A stretch of DNA of 64,000 nt, taken from NCBI GenBank assembly GCA_028583415.1, contig CM053265.1:25428830-25492829 (forward strand), in the 5' to 3' direction. The position numbers and the translations under genes were made by a program. The notes below the pieces were generated by a model. That model did not search any database. It saw only the letters and a list, made by a program, of their open reading frames with translations, and was not told where the DNA came from. The DNA is from Protea cynaroides (taxonomy: Eukaryota > Streptophyta > Magnoliopsida > Proteales > Proteaceae). Below are positions 1 to 10,284 of this stretch, in pieces (within the stretch, counting starts at the first letter, position 1; each line of letters opens with the position of its first letter).

Positions 1-554
1 GTACCAAAAATAAAGAATAATGGTGCTTAAATCACTGAATTTGGAGGTTGAATAATAAAATTATGAAGAACTAAAATTTTAACGATAATCCAACTGGCAA
101 CTTTGCATGGGACTTGCTGGTGGCTCTGCCCAGAATTCTTTACGTCCACTTTGGAGAGCATTGAAAATAATGAATAGTGGAGCTTGGATCACCTGATTTG
201 GATGTCAGACGAGCAAGATATGAGGAAATGAAGTTTAAACTTACGATAATTTGCATGAAAGCCCCTGGAATATTTATGATAATTTAAAAACCCTCTTTGT
301 ACGTACCATCCAACAAAAATGGCCATATCTTCTTCGTTTAAAATAAAAATTGAACGATTCTGATATCATTTCGAAGATAATTCCAAGACTTACGCATCCA
401 TGTAGGCTACAGCCCCTGACCTTGTTATGGTGCCTACCAAAAATCACCAGTCACAGCCAAAATTTTAAACTTTCACTCACCTCTCTTCTTTTGTTGTCTA
501 TACACCAAGAAGACTCTGCTTAGTTAGGGATGGCAAAAATGGGGTGCTTATAGA
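1..554. other. Unassigned AT-rich flank
   Basis: I see no coding frame, terminal repeat or recognisable family here. It precedes recognisable LTR sequence of element H1 and may be a diverged part of that LTR or an insertion into it. Confidence 0.4.
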
Positions 555-1126
555 TACTTGATTTCTCGCTGAGCTGGGATGTGAGCTCACCCCTTGATAT
601 CAAATTCTTTTAGTTTTGATTGCAGGTACTTCTACTATAGCTGGTGCTATGGATCGTGTGGATTTAGAGGGTACTTCTCTTGAAGGGGTTCCGCTAAGAG
701 ATCATGTCAAGGGCTGTACCTGTAGGGATGATATCTACGGGACCTGAGTCAACACCTTGCCTATTGATTTTGTTATCTGTGGATAGATGTTGGTTTGGTC
801 TATCCACAAGGACATATTCAGATTTATTCTAGTTATTAAGATGGAATGTATGTAATATGAAAGATATTGTAGAGCAGTTAGTAAGACATAACAAGTTAAC
901 TATTTATTGATAACATCAGTAGCATTTGTTCTCTAGTATGATTCCACTGCAACTCTTATTATTCCACTGTAAATATTATTAACTATGGTTGATTATTGTG
1001 GATATTGATTGTGTAGACTGTGGGATTTGTTTGATAGTTTACTTTGGTTGTCGATCATTGAAAGATTCGGGTTGTCTCTTGGATAACTCGAATATCATGT
1101 TAGATTTCGCAGAATGGGCTGTGACA
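555..1126 (+). repeat. 3' part of the 5' LTR of old element H1
   Basis: The block begins with the 'gctgagctgggatgtgagctcacc' segment that all other LTRs here carry near their 3' end. It continues with a splice-acceptor-like 'ttttgattgcag' and ends in GTGACA directly before a primer-binding site. It is much more diverged than the other LTRs, which suggests this is one of the oldest elements. The short LTR frame after the acceptor keeps a Cys-x-Cys pair (about 715-730) but has lost the third cysteine. The left part of the LTR is outside the window or unrecognisable. Confidence 0.6.
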
Positions 1127-1130
1127 ACAC

Positions 1131-1142
1131 TAGTATCAGAGC
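1131..1142 (+). promoter_or_regulatory. Primer-binding site of H1 (tRNA-iMet type)
   Basis: TAGTATCAGAGC follows the LTR end. It differs by one base from TGGTATCAGAGC, the site complementary to the 3' end of plant initiator tRNA-Met, which appears unmutated in elements B, C and H3. Confidence 0.75.
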
Positions 1143-1380
1143 ACAACCACTTTGACTCTACCTATAGACTTCCCTTACACTTGTGTGTCCATGTGTTGGA
1201 ATAGATGCATAGGCTAACTAAAAGCTTTTATGAACCAATTAGTAGTAAGTAGGGGAAAATAGTAAGTTAGGTTACATTACATTATGAAAAGTAAAAGAAA
1301 GATTATAATACACAATATGAATTAAGAATAAAAGAAAGACATGCATATATATATATATGTATCTGATTTAAGTACAAAAT

Positions 1381-1414
1381 TGGGATATGGCCCATAATCT
1401 GGACTATTATCCCA
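1381..1414 (+). other. Leader hairpin, H1 copy 1
   Basis: TGGGATA and TATCCCA form a perfect 7-bp stem around a 'ggcccataatctggac' core. The same core and stem occur beyond the aORF stop in four other elements. H1 has two copies. Confidence 0.6.
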
Positions 1415-1500
1415 GATACAACTATCTGATCATCATAAATAGAAAAAGGAAAGTACATGTGTAATGTAATGAGAAGCATGATATGTATAAGTAAAAAATA

Positions 1501-1532
1501 GGATACAGTCCACAATCCAGACAGTTATCTTA
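1501..1532 (+). other. Leader hairpin, H1 copy 2
   Basis: This is a second copy of the GGATA-cAGTCC-(N)-GAC-agTTATC element, 33 bases before the end of the H1 aORF. The stem is imperfect. It corresponds to 56810-56839 in H3 and 36360-36389 in C. Confidence 0.55.
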
Positions 1533-1566
1533 TGGACATATAATGAATGAAATAAAAAGGAATGGA

Positions 1567-2156
1567 TTAAGTCTTTATCTGCTGAGGTCCACTAGGTGAG
1601 GCAAGAAGCTCAGATCTAGTAAGGGGTGCAGAAGATAAAGGGACATAATCAGGAAGTGATGGCAAGGAATCACTCTGAACCATAGGTGCTATAGGTGCAT
1701 CATGTGAAGAGGATGGCTGTAATGCGCTCTGAACTGCAGGTGGTAAAGGTACATCTTGTGGGGCAAAAAAAGAAGGCATGTCTTGCTGGGTGATTGATAG
1801 AGGATCACTCGAGGGAGCTGGAGTAACAAAGGGCCTACGCTGTACATAGTGATCCAAGTGGCCGGTAGTGACCATGGCATCATGAATATATCCCGCATGA
1901 GTCTCCACCTCGCTCAACTGAGTCCTTACCTCACTCAACTCAGTCTCCACAGTCTACATCCATCTCTCCAACCTAGCTTGACCATCAGTAATCTTCTCCA
2001 GCTCTCCCTGCATAAGCTGGAGTACATCCAACACCTATCCCAAGTCAGCCGTTGGTCTCAATGTCTGTGTAACTATAGGTGGTCTCATAGTATATGCAGT
2101 TGGGGGTACCACTCTAGTACTAACAGCTGGTGGTGAATCTCTTGTGCGAGAAGCTA
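1567..2156 (-). pseudogene. H1 aORF, C-terminal part
   Basis: This is the tail of the antisense gene of H1, split from its first part (15304-16382) by element A. If one copy of the 5-bp target duplication is removed, the frame runs on from the ...HMDVDTT segment at 15299-15320 into SRTRDSPP here. The HMDVD stretch matches YMDVD in the aORFs of A and B. This tail contains a heptad-like ETELSEVRTQLSEVETH stretch, probably a short coiled coil, then a Pro/Ser-rich end. The A and B proteins instead finish in a PPPPxPPAQ-like tail. At least two in-frame stops are present (near 1956 and 2038). The function of the tail is unknown. Confidence 0.65.
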
Positions 2157-2432
2157 TGTCACACCCCAATTCTGTACTGTTCAGAATGGTGTGATGAACC
2201 GCTAATAACCAACGGTTCAACCAGGATCTCGAATAGGCTGTGTCCGTTTGTTTAAACCATATACATCCACAATCATAATCAGATTAAATACACAATAGCA
2301 GAAGTCTTAATATTAAATGAACTGAGAATCTAAATGTGATAATCATAAATAAAATATCCAATTAGCTTGCATTGACTGAGACATAAGTAAATAAAATATC
2401 AAATTACATTCCTTAATAATCCAAATAAAAAT

Positions 2433-2534
2433 CTAATTGAAAACTGATGAGTTACACTCACATGACGAGCCATGCGTCTCCACTATATTTTCTGCGTCCA
2501 TTGCCGCAACATGCCCGTATGCGAGAGCACTCAT
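2433..2534 (-). CDS. LTR mini-ORF, A copy (33 codons)
   Basis: This open 33-codon frame starts MSALAYGHVAAMD and ends SCECNSSVFN, where the third Cys of the usual C-x-C-x2-C is replaced by Ser. It lies shortly after a TTGATGATGCAG splice-acceptor-like sequence. The same frame with the same length occurs in most LTRs of the window. No function is known to me. The acidic body with a Cys cluster could bind a metal ion. Confidence 0.5.
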   Translation of the reverse strand: MSALAYGHVAAMDAENIVETHGSSCECNSSVFN

Positions 2535-3984
2535 ATAATCTTCCACAGTCGTACCTGCATCATCAACTAAAAATATTCGAATTCGAAAAGGGTGAGCACA
2601 CATCACGGCTCAGTGAGTAAACAAAACAATGCAACAAACATATGCATGCATTCAATTCATATATGTGGTCTGGTATATAAGTATGCAATGTGCTATAGAA
2701 AGGTTCGGAAGCCGCCTCACCTCTATACACGAATGTATGGAGACGCCCAATGAATATTGGCATTGCTGTCCCACATGCACCCACCATAGACAAGTATACA
2801 CCCAATGAAAATGACATTGTTGTACCGGCTGCCCATACGAATACGTAAGCCCCTATTGGCGAGGGCTTGTAAACTGGGTTCGCAACTAACCAATCCTAAT
2901 GTCAAACAATGTATCCAAGGCTTCACCCTAGCATCCCTCAATACACCCATAGAGATAGAGCTAGGGTCTGGTGACCAGGACACACTACAATGTCACGTCC
3001 CCCCCTGATTCCCTACGATGTATTAGTTCTGCTAAGGTAATGGTGATATGACGTTGTTAGTGGACAAGACTTGAGTAGAGATAGAGCTAGAGTGTGGTGA
3101 ACAGGACACACCACGATATCACGTCCTCCCCCTGATGCCCCACTCTCATCAAATACACTAACCACACATAAATATTTACATGCCTATTCCTAACATCACC
3201 ATCATCATCACGTTATAAATATACGAAATTAAATATGCATGAACAGTAATAGCAGGAATAGAAGATGACATGTTGAATGCACATTACAATCATACAATCA
3301 TAAAATCATACATGACATTGGACTCAATAATCGAAAGTAGTTTATTAATGGCCAATTAGTTTAGGTCTTGTTCCCTCACCTTTGCTTGAGTGTAGATCCT
3401 CTTTCAAGCTTTAAGAATCACCTTTATATCACTAGGAAAGCCTAACAAATTGATAGATTCTAATTAGAAATAAATTCCAACAATTTAAGCTTGCTGTAAA
3501 GCTAGGGTCGCAGGATGGGTCACAGGTATCTGAGACCCCAGGGTGTAGGGTCGGTCATAGGGTCGGTTACCCATCGACCCTATGTGTGACCACAGCCTCC
3601 CTGAACTTCCTGAGAGCATGGGGTCGATCTTATAGTCTCGTAGGTCCATTCTAAGAATGTTCTATGGCTCATAACTATGATTTTTACTTACGTTCCATTG
3701 CCTATGATGATTACTCTCATGGATTCCTTCAAAACTCATCCATGGGTAGATGATTTGGGTTTCTCCCAACCCTAAATTCTTCATAAACTATTCTTAGGGT
3801 CTTATATAGTTCACTAAGAATGTATTCATACCTTAGGGTTGCTGAGATTAAGAGATTTCTCGAAATTCCTTCTCTTTAGTTGTCTTCTCAAATTCTCCTT
3901 CACTTCTTCTTCTTCTCCTTAGCTTATCTTTATCTCACTATCAATTAGGGTTTCAAAAGGAGTGAAAGAGGCTAAGGGATGTCC

Positions 3985-3994
3985 TATTTATAGA
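3985..3994 (-). promoter_or_regulatory. TATA box of the A LTR
   Basis: TCTATAAATA on the minus strand lies about 365 bp from the LTR start. It is followed by 'ggacatccc' and a GA-rich leader. Equivalent boxes are at 14927-14936, 26332-26339, 23542-23547 and 43159-43164. Confidence 0.65.
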
Positions 3995-4357
3995 GGAAAA
4001 CCTCCCAAAATCCATCCCAATGAGTTTACGAAAGGTTCCCTTTGAATTAGGAAAGTTTCCTAATTTCTGGTTTCTGTCTATCATCCTAGGGTCGATGATA
4101 GGGTCGCAGAATCCATCGACCCTAGGGTCTCAAGTCATCCGACCCTAGGACCTGAAAACAATGGGTTAGATTCTGTTAAAGTGGGGGTCGACCCTACCTG
4201 TTTAGGCATGCAACCCTACCCTCTATTTTATTATTTTTGGGTCAATTTCATACCTGGTCTTGTGATTTCCTTCATGCACTTGGTCCATGTGGCTCGACCA
4301 TGATAGGTAGACTTGGTACAAGGTGGTTAGACCGGTTAGTTTGGTACGGGTCTTACA

Positions 4358-4370
4358 ACTCCCCACTGCT
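4358..4370 (-). other. Polypurine tract of element A
   Basis: On the minus strand AGCAGTGGGGAGT abuts the 3' LTR, the usual plus-strand primer position. B (42780-42793) and C (31496-31506) have longer G runs at the same place. Confidence 0.7.
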
Positions 4371-4387
4371 TATTAAAAATTTCATCC

Positions 4388-5700
4388 TCAAAATTTGTAC
4401 ATACCTTCCGAAACGAAAAGATGAGGGTATTGCTTTCGCATAGCATTCTCTTCTTCCCATGTGATTTCTTCTATATCTCGGCTTCTCCAGGTGACTTTAA
4501 CATAATTGATGTCACGGTTGCGTAGTCGTTGAACCTTTCGGCTAGTGATTTCAGTTGGTGCTACTTCGAATGTTAAATCATCAGTCAAATTAGGTGGATC
4601 TACCGTCAACACGTGCATTGGATCTCTGACATACTTCTTCAATATTGAAACATGGAATACATCATGCACACTTGACATAGATGGTGGTAGTGGTAACTGG
4701 TAAGCCAGTTTTCCACGTTTGGCTAGAATTTCATATGGCCCGACTTATCTCGAACTTAGCTTTCCTTTCTGTCGGAACCGTTTTAACCCGTGCATCGGTG
4801 ACACTTTCAAGAATACTTTATCACCTACAACAAATTCAAGGTCTTGGCGTCGAGTATCTGCATATTGTTTTTGAGAATTCTGAGCCGTCCTTACTCTTTC
4901 CTTGATAATGTCGACTACTCAACATGTTTCCTCAACAAATTCTGGTCCAACAATGCTACGTTCTCCAATTTCATTCCAAAACAAAGCAGTTCGACACTTC
5001 TTACCATACAGTGCTTCATAAGGTGACATCTGTATAGTAGCCTGATAGCTGTTGTTATAAGCGAATTTGATCAATGGTAATTTTTCATCCCATGATCCTT
5101 TAAAATCGATTACACAGGCTCGGAGCATGTCTTCTTAAATCTGAATGGTACGCTCTGACTGTCCGTCTGTCTGAGGATGGAATGCAGTACTAAACTTCAA
5201 TGTTGTACCCATAGCCTTTTGCAATCCTTCCCAAAACTTTGAAGTAAATCGTGGATCTCTGTCGGACACAATGCTTTCGGTTACATCGTGTAATCTGACA
5301 ATATTGTCCACATACAACTTAGCTAACCTCTCTAGTGTATACTGAGGTCGTATAGCTATGAATCGAGCTGTTTTAGTCAGGCGGTCTACAATCACCTAAA
5401 CCGCGTCAACTACTCGGGGAGTTAATGGTAACCCGGTGACGAAGTCCATAGTGATGCAGTCCCATTTCCATGCTGGTTCCAATAACGGTTGTAACAGTCC
5501 TGCAGGTCTTTGTCGTTCAGCCTTCACCCTCTGACAGTTTAGGCATTGAGACACGAACTTAGCAACATCTGCTTTTATTCCTGTCCACCAATAAAATTTC
5601 TTTAGATCATGATACATTTTTGTACTTCCAGGATATATCGAATAGACGGTGGTGCGGACTTCTTTCATTAGTCGGTGTCTAATGTCCAAATTTTCTGTTT
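4388..5700 (-). pseudogene. Element A integrase with chromodomain
   Basis: The N-terminal zinc finger is seen as H..PGSTKMYHDLKK...FVSQCLNC (about 5520-5640). The DDE core follows, with ITMDFVTGLP, VSDRD and FHPQTDGQSER giving the three acidic residues. Then comes the GKKCRT...WNE segment. The C-terminal segment has SVHDVFHVSILKKYVRDP and a chromodomain-like RKVQRLRNRDINYVKVTWR...EEITWE. That arrangement is typical of Del/Tekay chromoviruses, whose chromodomain is thought to guide insertion to heterochromatin. It is broken by stops (for example near 5130 and 5395) and a frameshift near 4700-4900. Confidence 0.88.
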
Positions 5701-5713
5701 CAGGTACACATAT

Positions 5714-7231
5714 TCATCCTTTATACTTCAGTACCTTTTCATCATCTAAGGTAAACTCAGGAATAGTGTTACCTTTTTCGATGTCCTCTTGTACCGTTCT
5801 CAGGTAAGGGTCTGATTTAATGGCGGCTTTTACTTCATCAATTATATCAGGTATAATCTTCAATGTTGCAAACATATTTGAAAACCAATGAATAAACCCT
5901 TGGTTGGTTGGTTCACCCGATGCATCTATCACGAACTGCACATTACCATCATTGAATACTCATCCTGTAGTACACATTGCTGCAGTCGTGTTAACTTCTC
6001 CTTGAGATTTTATCATTGCTTTCCTGCTCAGTGCATCGGCAACCACATTAGGTTTTCCTGGATGATACTGGATATCATAATCATAGTCTTTTAACAGTTC
6101 CAGCCATCTTCTTTGTTTCATATTCAGCTCCTTCTGGTTAAAGAGATAAGTGAGACTCTTATGATCAGATTTAATCTGAAATTTCTCTCCGTATAAATAA
6201 TGTCTCCATATCTTGACAGCATGTACCACTACCGCTAATTCCAAGTCATGAGTGGGGTAGTTCTTCTCATGTGTCTTCAGTTGTCTTGAGGCATATGCAA
6301 TTACTTGTTCTCCTTGCATAAGTTCACATCCTAAACCCAATACTGACGCATCAGTGTACAAAATAAATGGCTGTCCTGGTATAGGAATAGTCAAGACCAG
6401 AGCCGATATCAATCTAGCCTTCAATGTTTGAAAACTCTGTTCACATTTATCAGTCCAAACAAACTTTTTGCCCTTCTTAGTCAAATTGGTAAGAGGTACG
6501 GTAATTCGGGAATAGTCTTCCACAAACCGTCGATAATACCTAGCTAGACCTAGGAAAATTCTAATTTCTGCAACTCTCTTCGGTGCTTCCCACTTCACAA
6601 TGGCTTCAATCTTACTAGGATCCACTTTAATCCCTTCAGCAGATACAACATGGCCTAGGAATGCGACTTCATTTAGCCAAAACTTACACTTTGTAAATTT
6701 GGCGTAAAGCTTCTCTTCCCGTAACTGCTATAGAGCGGCTCTTAGATTCATAATATGAGTTTCCTTGTCCTTGGAGTAGACCAATATATCATCAATAAAT
6801 ACAATGATCGACGTATCCAACATATCATGGAATACCCGATTCATAAGTTCCATAAAAGTTGCTGGTGCGTTCGTTAATCCAAAAGACATGACTAAAAATT
6901 CATAATGTCCATATCTTGTCGTAAATGCTATCTTGGGAATATCATCATCCTTAATCTTCAACTGATGGTATCATGACCGCAGATCAATCTTGGAGAACAC
7001 CTTGGCACCTTGCAATTGATCGAATAGATCATCGATCCAAGGCAATGGGTACTGATTCTTGATTGTCAGCTTATTCAGTTCTCGAAAGTCTATACACAGT
7101 CGAATAATACCGTCCTTCTTCTTAACGAATAATACTGGCGCTCCCCATGGTGATATGCTAGGTCTGATGTAACCCTTGTCTAGTAGTTCTTGTAACTGTA
7201 CTTTTAATTCCTTTAGTTCAGTAGGATCCAT
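5714..7231 (-). pseudogene. Element A reverse transcriptase-RNase H
   Basis: The RT domain starts at PTELKELKVQLQELLDKGYI (about 7180-7230). It has the SPWGAPVLFVKKKDG and QYPLP segments and the catalytic FIDDILVYS, with the two Asp codons at about 6788-6793. The connection and RNase H domains follow: FLGLARYYRRF, then ILYTDAS, ELAVVVHA and KSDHKSLTYLF, then HPGKPNVVADALSR at about 6010-6050. A linker (5714-5941) leads to integrase. Catalytic residues are intact, but a stop near 6970 and a frameshift near 6630-6730 break the frame. Confidence 0.88.
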
Positions 7232-7844
7232 TCGATAAGGTGCTTAGACACTGGTGCGGCTCCGGGTACCAAATCTATAACAAACTTTGTAGCTCGGTCG
7301 GGTGGTAGTTCTGGTAGTTCTTCAGGAAATACATCTGGAAAGTCACACACGACATCAATATCCTCCATTCGTGGTGCTTCCTTGGTGAGGTCGACCACTG
7401 AGACTAGATACCCAACTCCTCCTTTCTCGAGGCATTTCCTAGCCTTTAATGCAGAGAGGATGAGTTTTCATTTACGAAAAAGTTTGGTTCCCGCAAAACT
7501 GAACTCTACTCCTTCCTTGTCTTTAAATGTCAGCTTCTTTTCGACACATAATAAGTTTGCAGAATGCCGAGCTAACCAGTCCATTCCCAAGATGACATCA
7601 AAGTCTGCCATCTCAAGTTGAATTAAGGTTGCATCCAAAGTTTTCTCGTCAATAATAACTGAACATGATCCATAACATTTTTTTAATTCCACTTCTAATC
7701 CCATTGGCGATCGTACAAGCAGTTTGTAGTCTAAAGATTTGAGGGGTAGATTTAGCTTCTTTCCAAATGAAACAGATATAAAAGAATGAGTAGCTCCAAA
7801 ATCAAAGAGTACTCTGGTGGGAATGCCATTAATAGGTACAATAC
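7213..7844 (-). pseudogene. Element A protease
   Basis: This is an aspartic protease with the active-site motif LFDFGATHSFIS (about 7770-7812) in place of the more usual D-[ST]-G. Element C has the same DFGA, so it looks like a subfamily feature rather than decay. It continues with ADFDVILGMDWL and VFPEELPELPPDR, the usual PR-to-RT linker of Tekay-type elements. A stop interrupts it near 7705. The frame does not join directly to gag. A 71-nt intron-like segment (7845-7915) separates them. Confidence 0.8.
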
Positions 7845-7915
7845 GTGTGATTTATTTTAATTTAGTCTACATGCTCACACAATGTAACACAACATGAAAA
7901 AATTTCAAGTCATAC
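7845..7915 (-). other. Intron-like segment between gag tail and protease (A)
   Basis: After gag ...DVVTG the frame hits a stop in a 71-nt AT-rich insert that begins GTATGA. Skipping it joins DVVTG to IVPINGIPTRVLFDFG in frame. The 3' end reads CAC rather than CAG, so the acceptor is non-canonical or mutated. A homologous insert of about 81 nt sits at the same place in C (35030-35110), shares 'gtgtgagcatgta', and ends in TTTTAG. Confidence 0.4.
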
Positions 7916-8017
7916 CGGTGACCACATCAGGCGATGCAGCAGCATCCTCAGAGGTAACAGCATAAACTCTCCTTTGTTGTAGTTGTTTTCTGGGCTTAGT
8001 ACACTCTCTTGAGATAT
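7916..8017 (-). pseudogene. Element A gag, tail after the zinc knuckle
   Basis: This encodes the second half of the CCHC knuckle (ISRECTKPRKQLQQRR) and a short tail to DVVTG. The first half (CFNCNQVGH) lies at 10285-10325. The two halves are separated by solo LTR S1, inserted with the 5-bp duplication GATAT (8013-8017). Confidence 0.8.
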
Positions 8018-8532
8018 TGTAAGACCCGTATCGAACTAACCCGATCTTACCACCTTGAACCAGGTCTACCCATCATGGTCGAGTCAAATGAATCAAGTGC
8101 GTGAGGGAGATCACGATCCCAGGTATTAAACTGACCCAAAAACACTAAAAATAGGGAGAGGGTCGCATACCCAGCAAGGTAGGGTCAGACCCCCCCAGTA
8201 TAAAAGTCAGACCCTGAGTTTTTAACCGGGGGTCGAACATTTTAGAACCAGGGGTTGACGGGATCTCCGACCCCCTCATCGACCCCCAGTCTGCCGACAG
8301 AAACCGTGATTTAGAAACTTTCTAAATTTCAATGGGATTCTTCCTAATCTCAATGGGACTTATTTTTAGAGTTTCTACTCTACAAATCGGATGTCCCTAG
8401 GCCTCTTTCACTCCTTTTAGAACCCTAATTGGATTGAGAGAAAGAGAAGAGAAGGATAAGAGAAAGATAAGAGAAGGAAAGTGGAGAAGAAGATCAAAGA
8501 GAAGGCTTCAGAGAGACAAGCCTAATTCTCAG

Positions 8533-9882
8533 GTATGGGTACTATCTCCATGTAATTCTACAGACCTTAGAATGGATAGTGAAGAGGGAATGATCTAGGA
8601 GAAACCCAAATCATCCATCCATGGTTAGGTTTTCATGGAAAACCATGGGGGAAATCATAAATACCATATAGGTAAATGAACTACGGTTCTAGACCATAGA
8701 ACATGTGTGGAATGGATTGTAGAAGCAAGCCATAGGACCCCAAACATGAAGGAATGGACTGAAGGATAAAAATTTGACGAATCCCACAGGGGGTCGCATG
8801 GGGGTCGATGGCCAATCGACCCTACCAGACCCAAACAATCGACCCCCAGTGTTCGGGAAGTCTAGACTATGGGTGGTCCAGGGTCGATGGAACCTCCGAC
8901 CCTGGCATCGACCCCCAGTTAACAGCATGCTTTTTAAAATCAGAATTAATTATAATTAAATTTTATCGACTTGATTAGGTCTTCTAGTGATATAATATCG
9001 ATATATAGTCGATTCTTAAAGCTTGAAAGAGGACCTACGATCATGTAAAGGTGAGGGAACAAGACCTACTAATTGGTTAATAATAAACTGTTTTACTCTT
9101 GAGTCCAATGCCATGATTGATTTTATGCGTTTATGATTGTTATGTGCATTCAACATGTCATCCAATATTTCTATTATTTCTGTTCATGCATATTTAATTA
9201 TTGTTTATAATATGATGATGATGACGATGACAAGAATAGGCCTGTGGATGTATGCCTATGGTTGGTGTGCTTGATGCGAGCGAGTATCAGGGGGAGGTTT
9301 CATAGGCGGGGCCTCAGCACTCTAGCTCTATCTCTAACTCAAGTCTTGTCCACTGACATCGTCGTATCGCCATTACCTTAGCAGAACTATTATGTTGTAG
9401 GGTATGAGGGGAAGTGGTCTCGGACCGTGTAGTCTCTGACTCTGCCGGGGGGCTTTAGCCCTATCTTTATGGACGTATTGAGGGATGCTGGGGTGAGGCC
9501 TTGGATACACTGATTGGCATTAGGATTGGTTAGTTGCGAGCCCAGTTTGCTAGCCCTTGCCAGGAGGGACTTACGTGTTGGTATGGGAAATGGGTACAGC
9601 AATAAACGTAACCTTTGCGTGTACATTATCCATGGTGGGTGCATGTGGGTCGACAATAAACGTTACCTTTGGGCAGCTTCACACACTCGTGTATAGAGGT
9701 GCGACGTCAATAAACGTGACCTTTGGCCACCTATCCTTTCTGTAGCACATTGCAAACTTATTTATCAGACCAAAGATATGAATTGAATGCATGCATATGT
9801 TTGTTGCATTATTTTGTTTGCTCACTGAGCCATGATGTGTGCTCACCCTCTCGACGTCGAATATTTTTAGTTGATGATGCAG
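8533..9882 (+). other. Predicted intron inside LTR S1
   Basis: A donor-like CTCAG|GTATGG follows the GA-rich leader, and an acceptor-like TTTTTAGTTGATGATGCAG|GT precedes the mini-ORF. Equivalent pairs are visible in B (23692-25118) and in the diverged H2 (TAAG|GTAACC near 21401, TTTTACAG at 45192). Splicing would bring the LTR cap site next to the 33-codon frame. This is a prediction from sequence only. Confidence 0.4.
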
Positions 9883-9902
9883 GTACTACAGTTGAAGATT
9901 AT

Positions 9903-10004
9903 ATGAATGCTCCGGTGTATACGCATATTGCTGCAATGGAAGCTGAATACTTGGAGGATACGCATGACCCCTCATGCGAGTGCAACTCATGCATATTCTA
10001 TTAG
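9903..10004 (+). CDS. LTR mini-ORF, S1 copy (33 codons)
   Basis: An uninterrupted frame starts MNAPVYTHIAAME and ends SCECNSCIFY then TAG. The motif is C-x-C-x2-C with an acidic stretch (EYLEDTHD) before it. The frame is open upstream to the predicted splice acceptor. The start chosen is the ATG shared with the A, B, C and E copies. Confidence 0.55.
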   Translation: MNAPVYTHIAAMEAEYLEDTHDPSCECNSCIFY

Positions 10005-10284
10005 AATTTTATTTGAATTTATAAAAGGATGTAATTGATATTTTATTTATTTATGTCTCAATTGATACAACAATAACTTGATATTTTAATTATGATTATT
10101 ACATTTAGAGTTCTCAGTTCATTTACTATAAGACTTCTGCTATTGTGTATTTATTCTGATTATGGTTGTGGACATGCATGGTTTTATTTTTAATGGATAC
10201 CGCCTATTAGAGATCCTGGTTGAACCATTGGTTTATTAGCGGTTCATCACACCATTCTGAATGGTGCAGAATTGGGGTGTGACA

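Larger units (their letters stand above)
2157..4357 (-). repeat. 3' LTR of element A
   Basis: This is a 2201-bp LTR, TGTCACACCCC to GGGTCTTACA on the plus strand, so TG...CA on both strands. Read on the minus strand it holds, in order: an array of GGGTCGA-type motifs (about 4089-4215), a TATA box (3985-3994), a GA-rich leader, a second motif cluster (about 3505-3660), a variable middle and the 33-codon frame (2433-2534). The last 1.37 kb of it matches 13930-15298. Confidence 0.9.
8018..10284 (+). mobile_element. S1: solo LTR inserted in the gag of A
   Basis: This 2267-bp LTR (TGTAAGACC...GGGTGTGACA) is flanked by perfect GATAT duplications (8013-8017 and 10285-10289) and lies opposite to A. 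No internal region is present, so it is a solo LTR left by LTR-LTR recombination. Motif arrays lie at about 8159-8290 and 8781-8925. The TATA position is decayed (tctacaaatc, about 8379). Predicted splice sites are at 8533 (CAG|GTATGG) and 9882. It is closest to S2. Confidence 0.95.

Noticed and set aside
4681..4905. Plus-strand frames across the pol genes of A and C, e.g. here and at 34453-34752.
   Set aside because: They are shadows opposite integrase and protease; domain motifs are on the minus strand.
9200..9235. Possible CRISPR-like or satellite array from recurring GAT runs.
   Set aside because: It is a GAT trinucleotide microsatellite present once per LTR, and there are no spacers.
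2157..10284. Treating 2157-4357 and 8018-10284 as the two LTRs of one element.
   Set aside because: They lie in opposite orientation, and 8018-10284 has its own GATAT duplication inside the gag knuckle.
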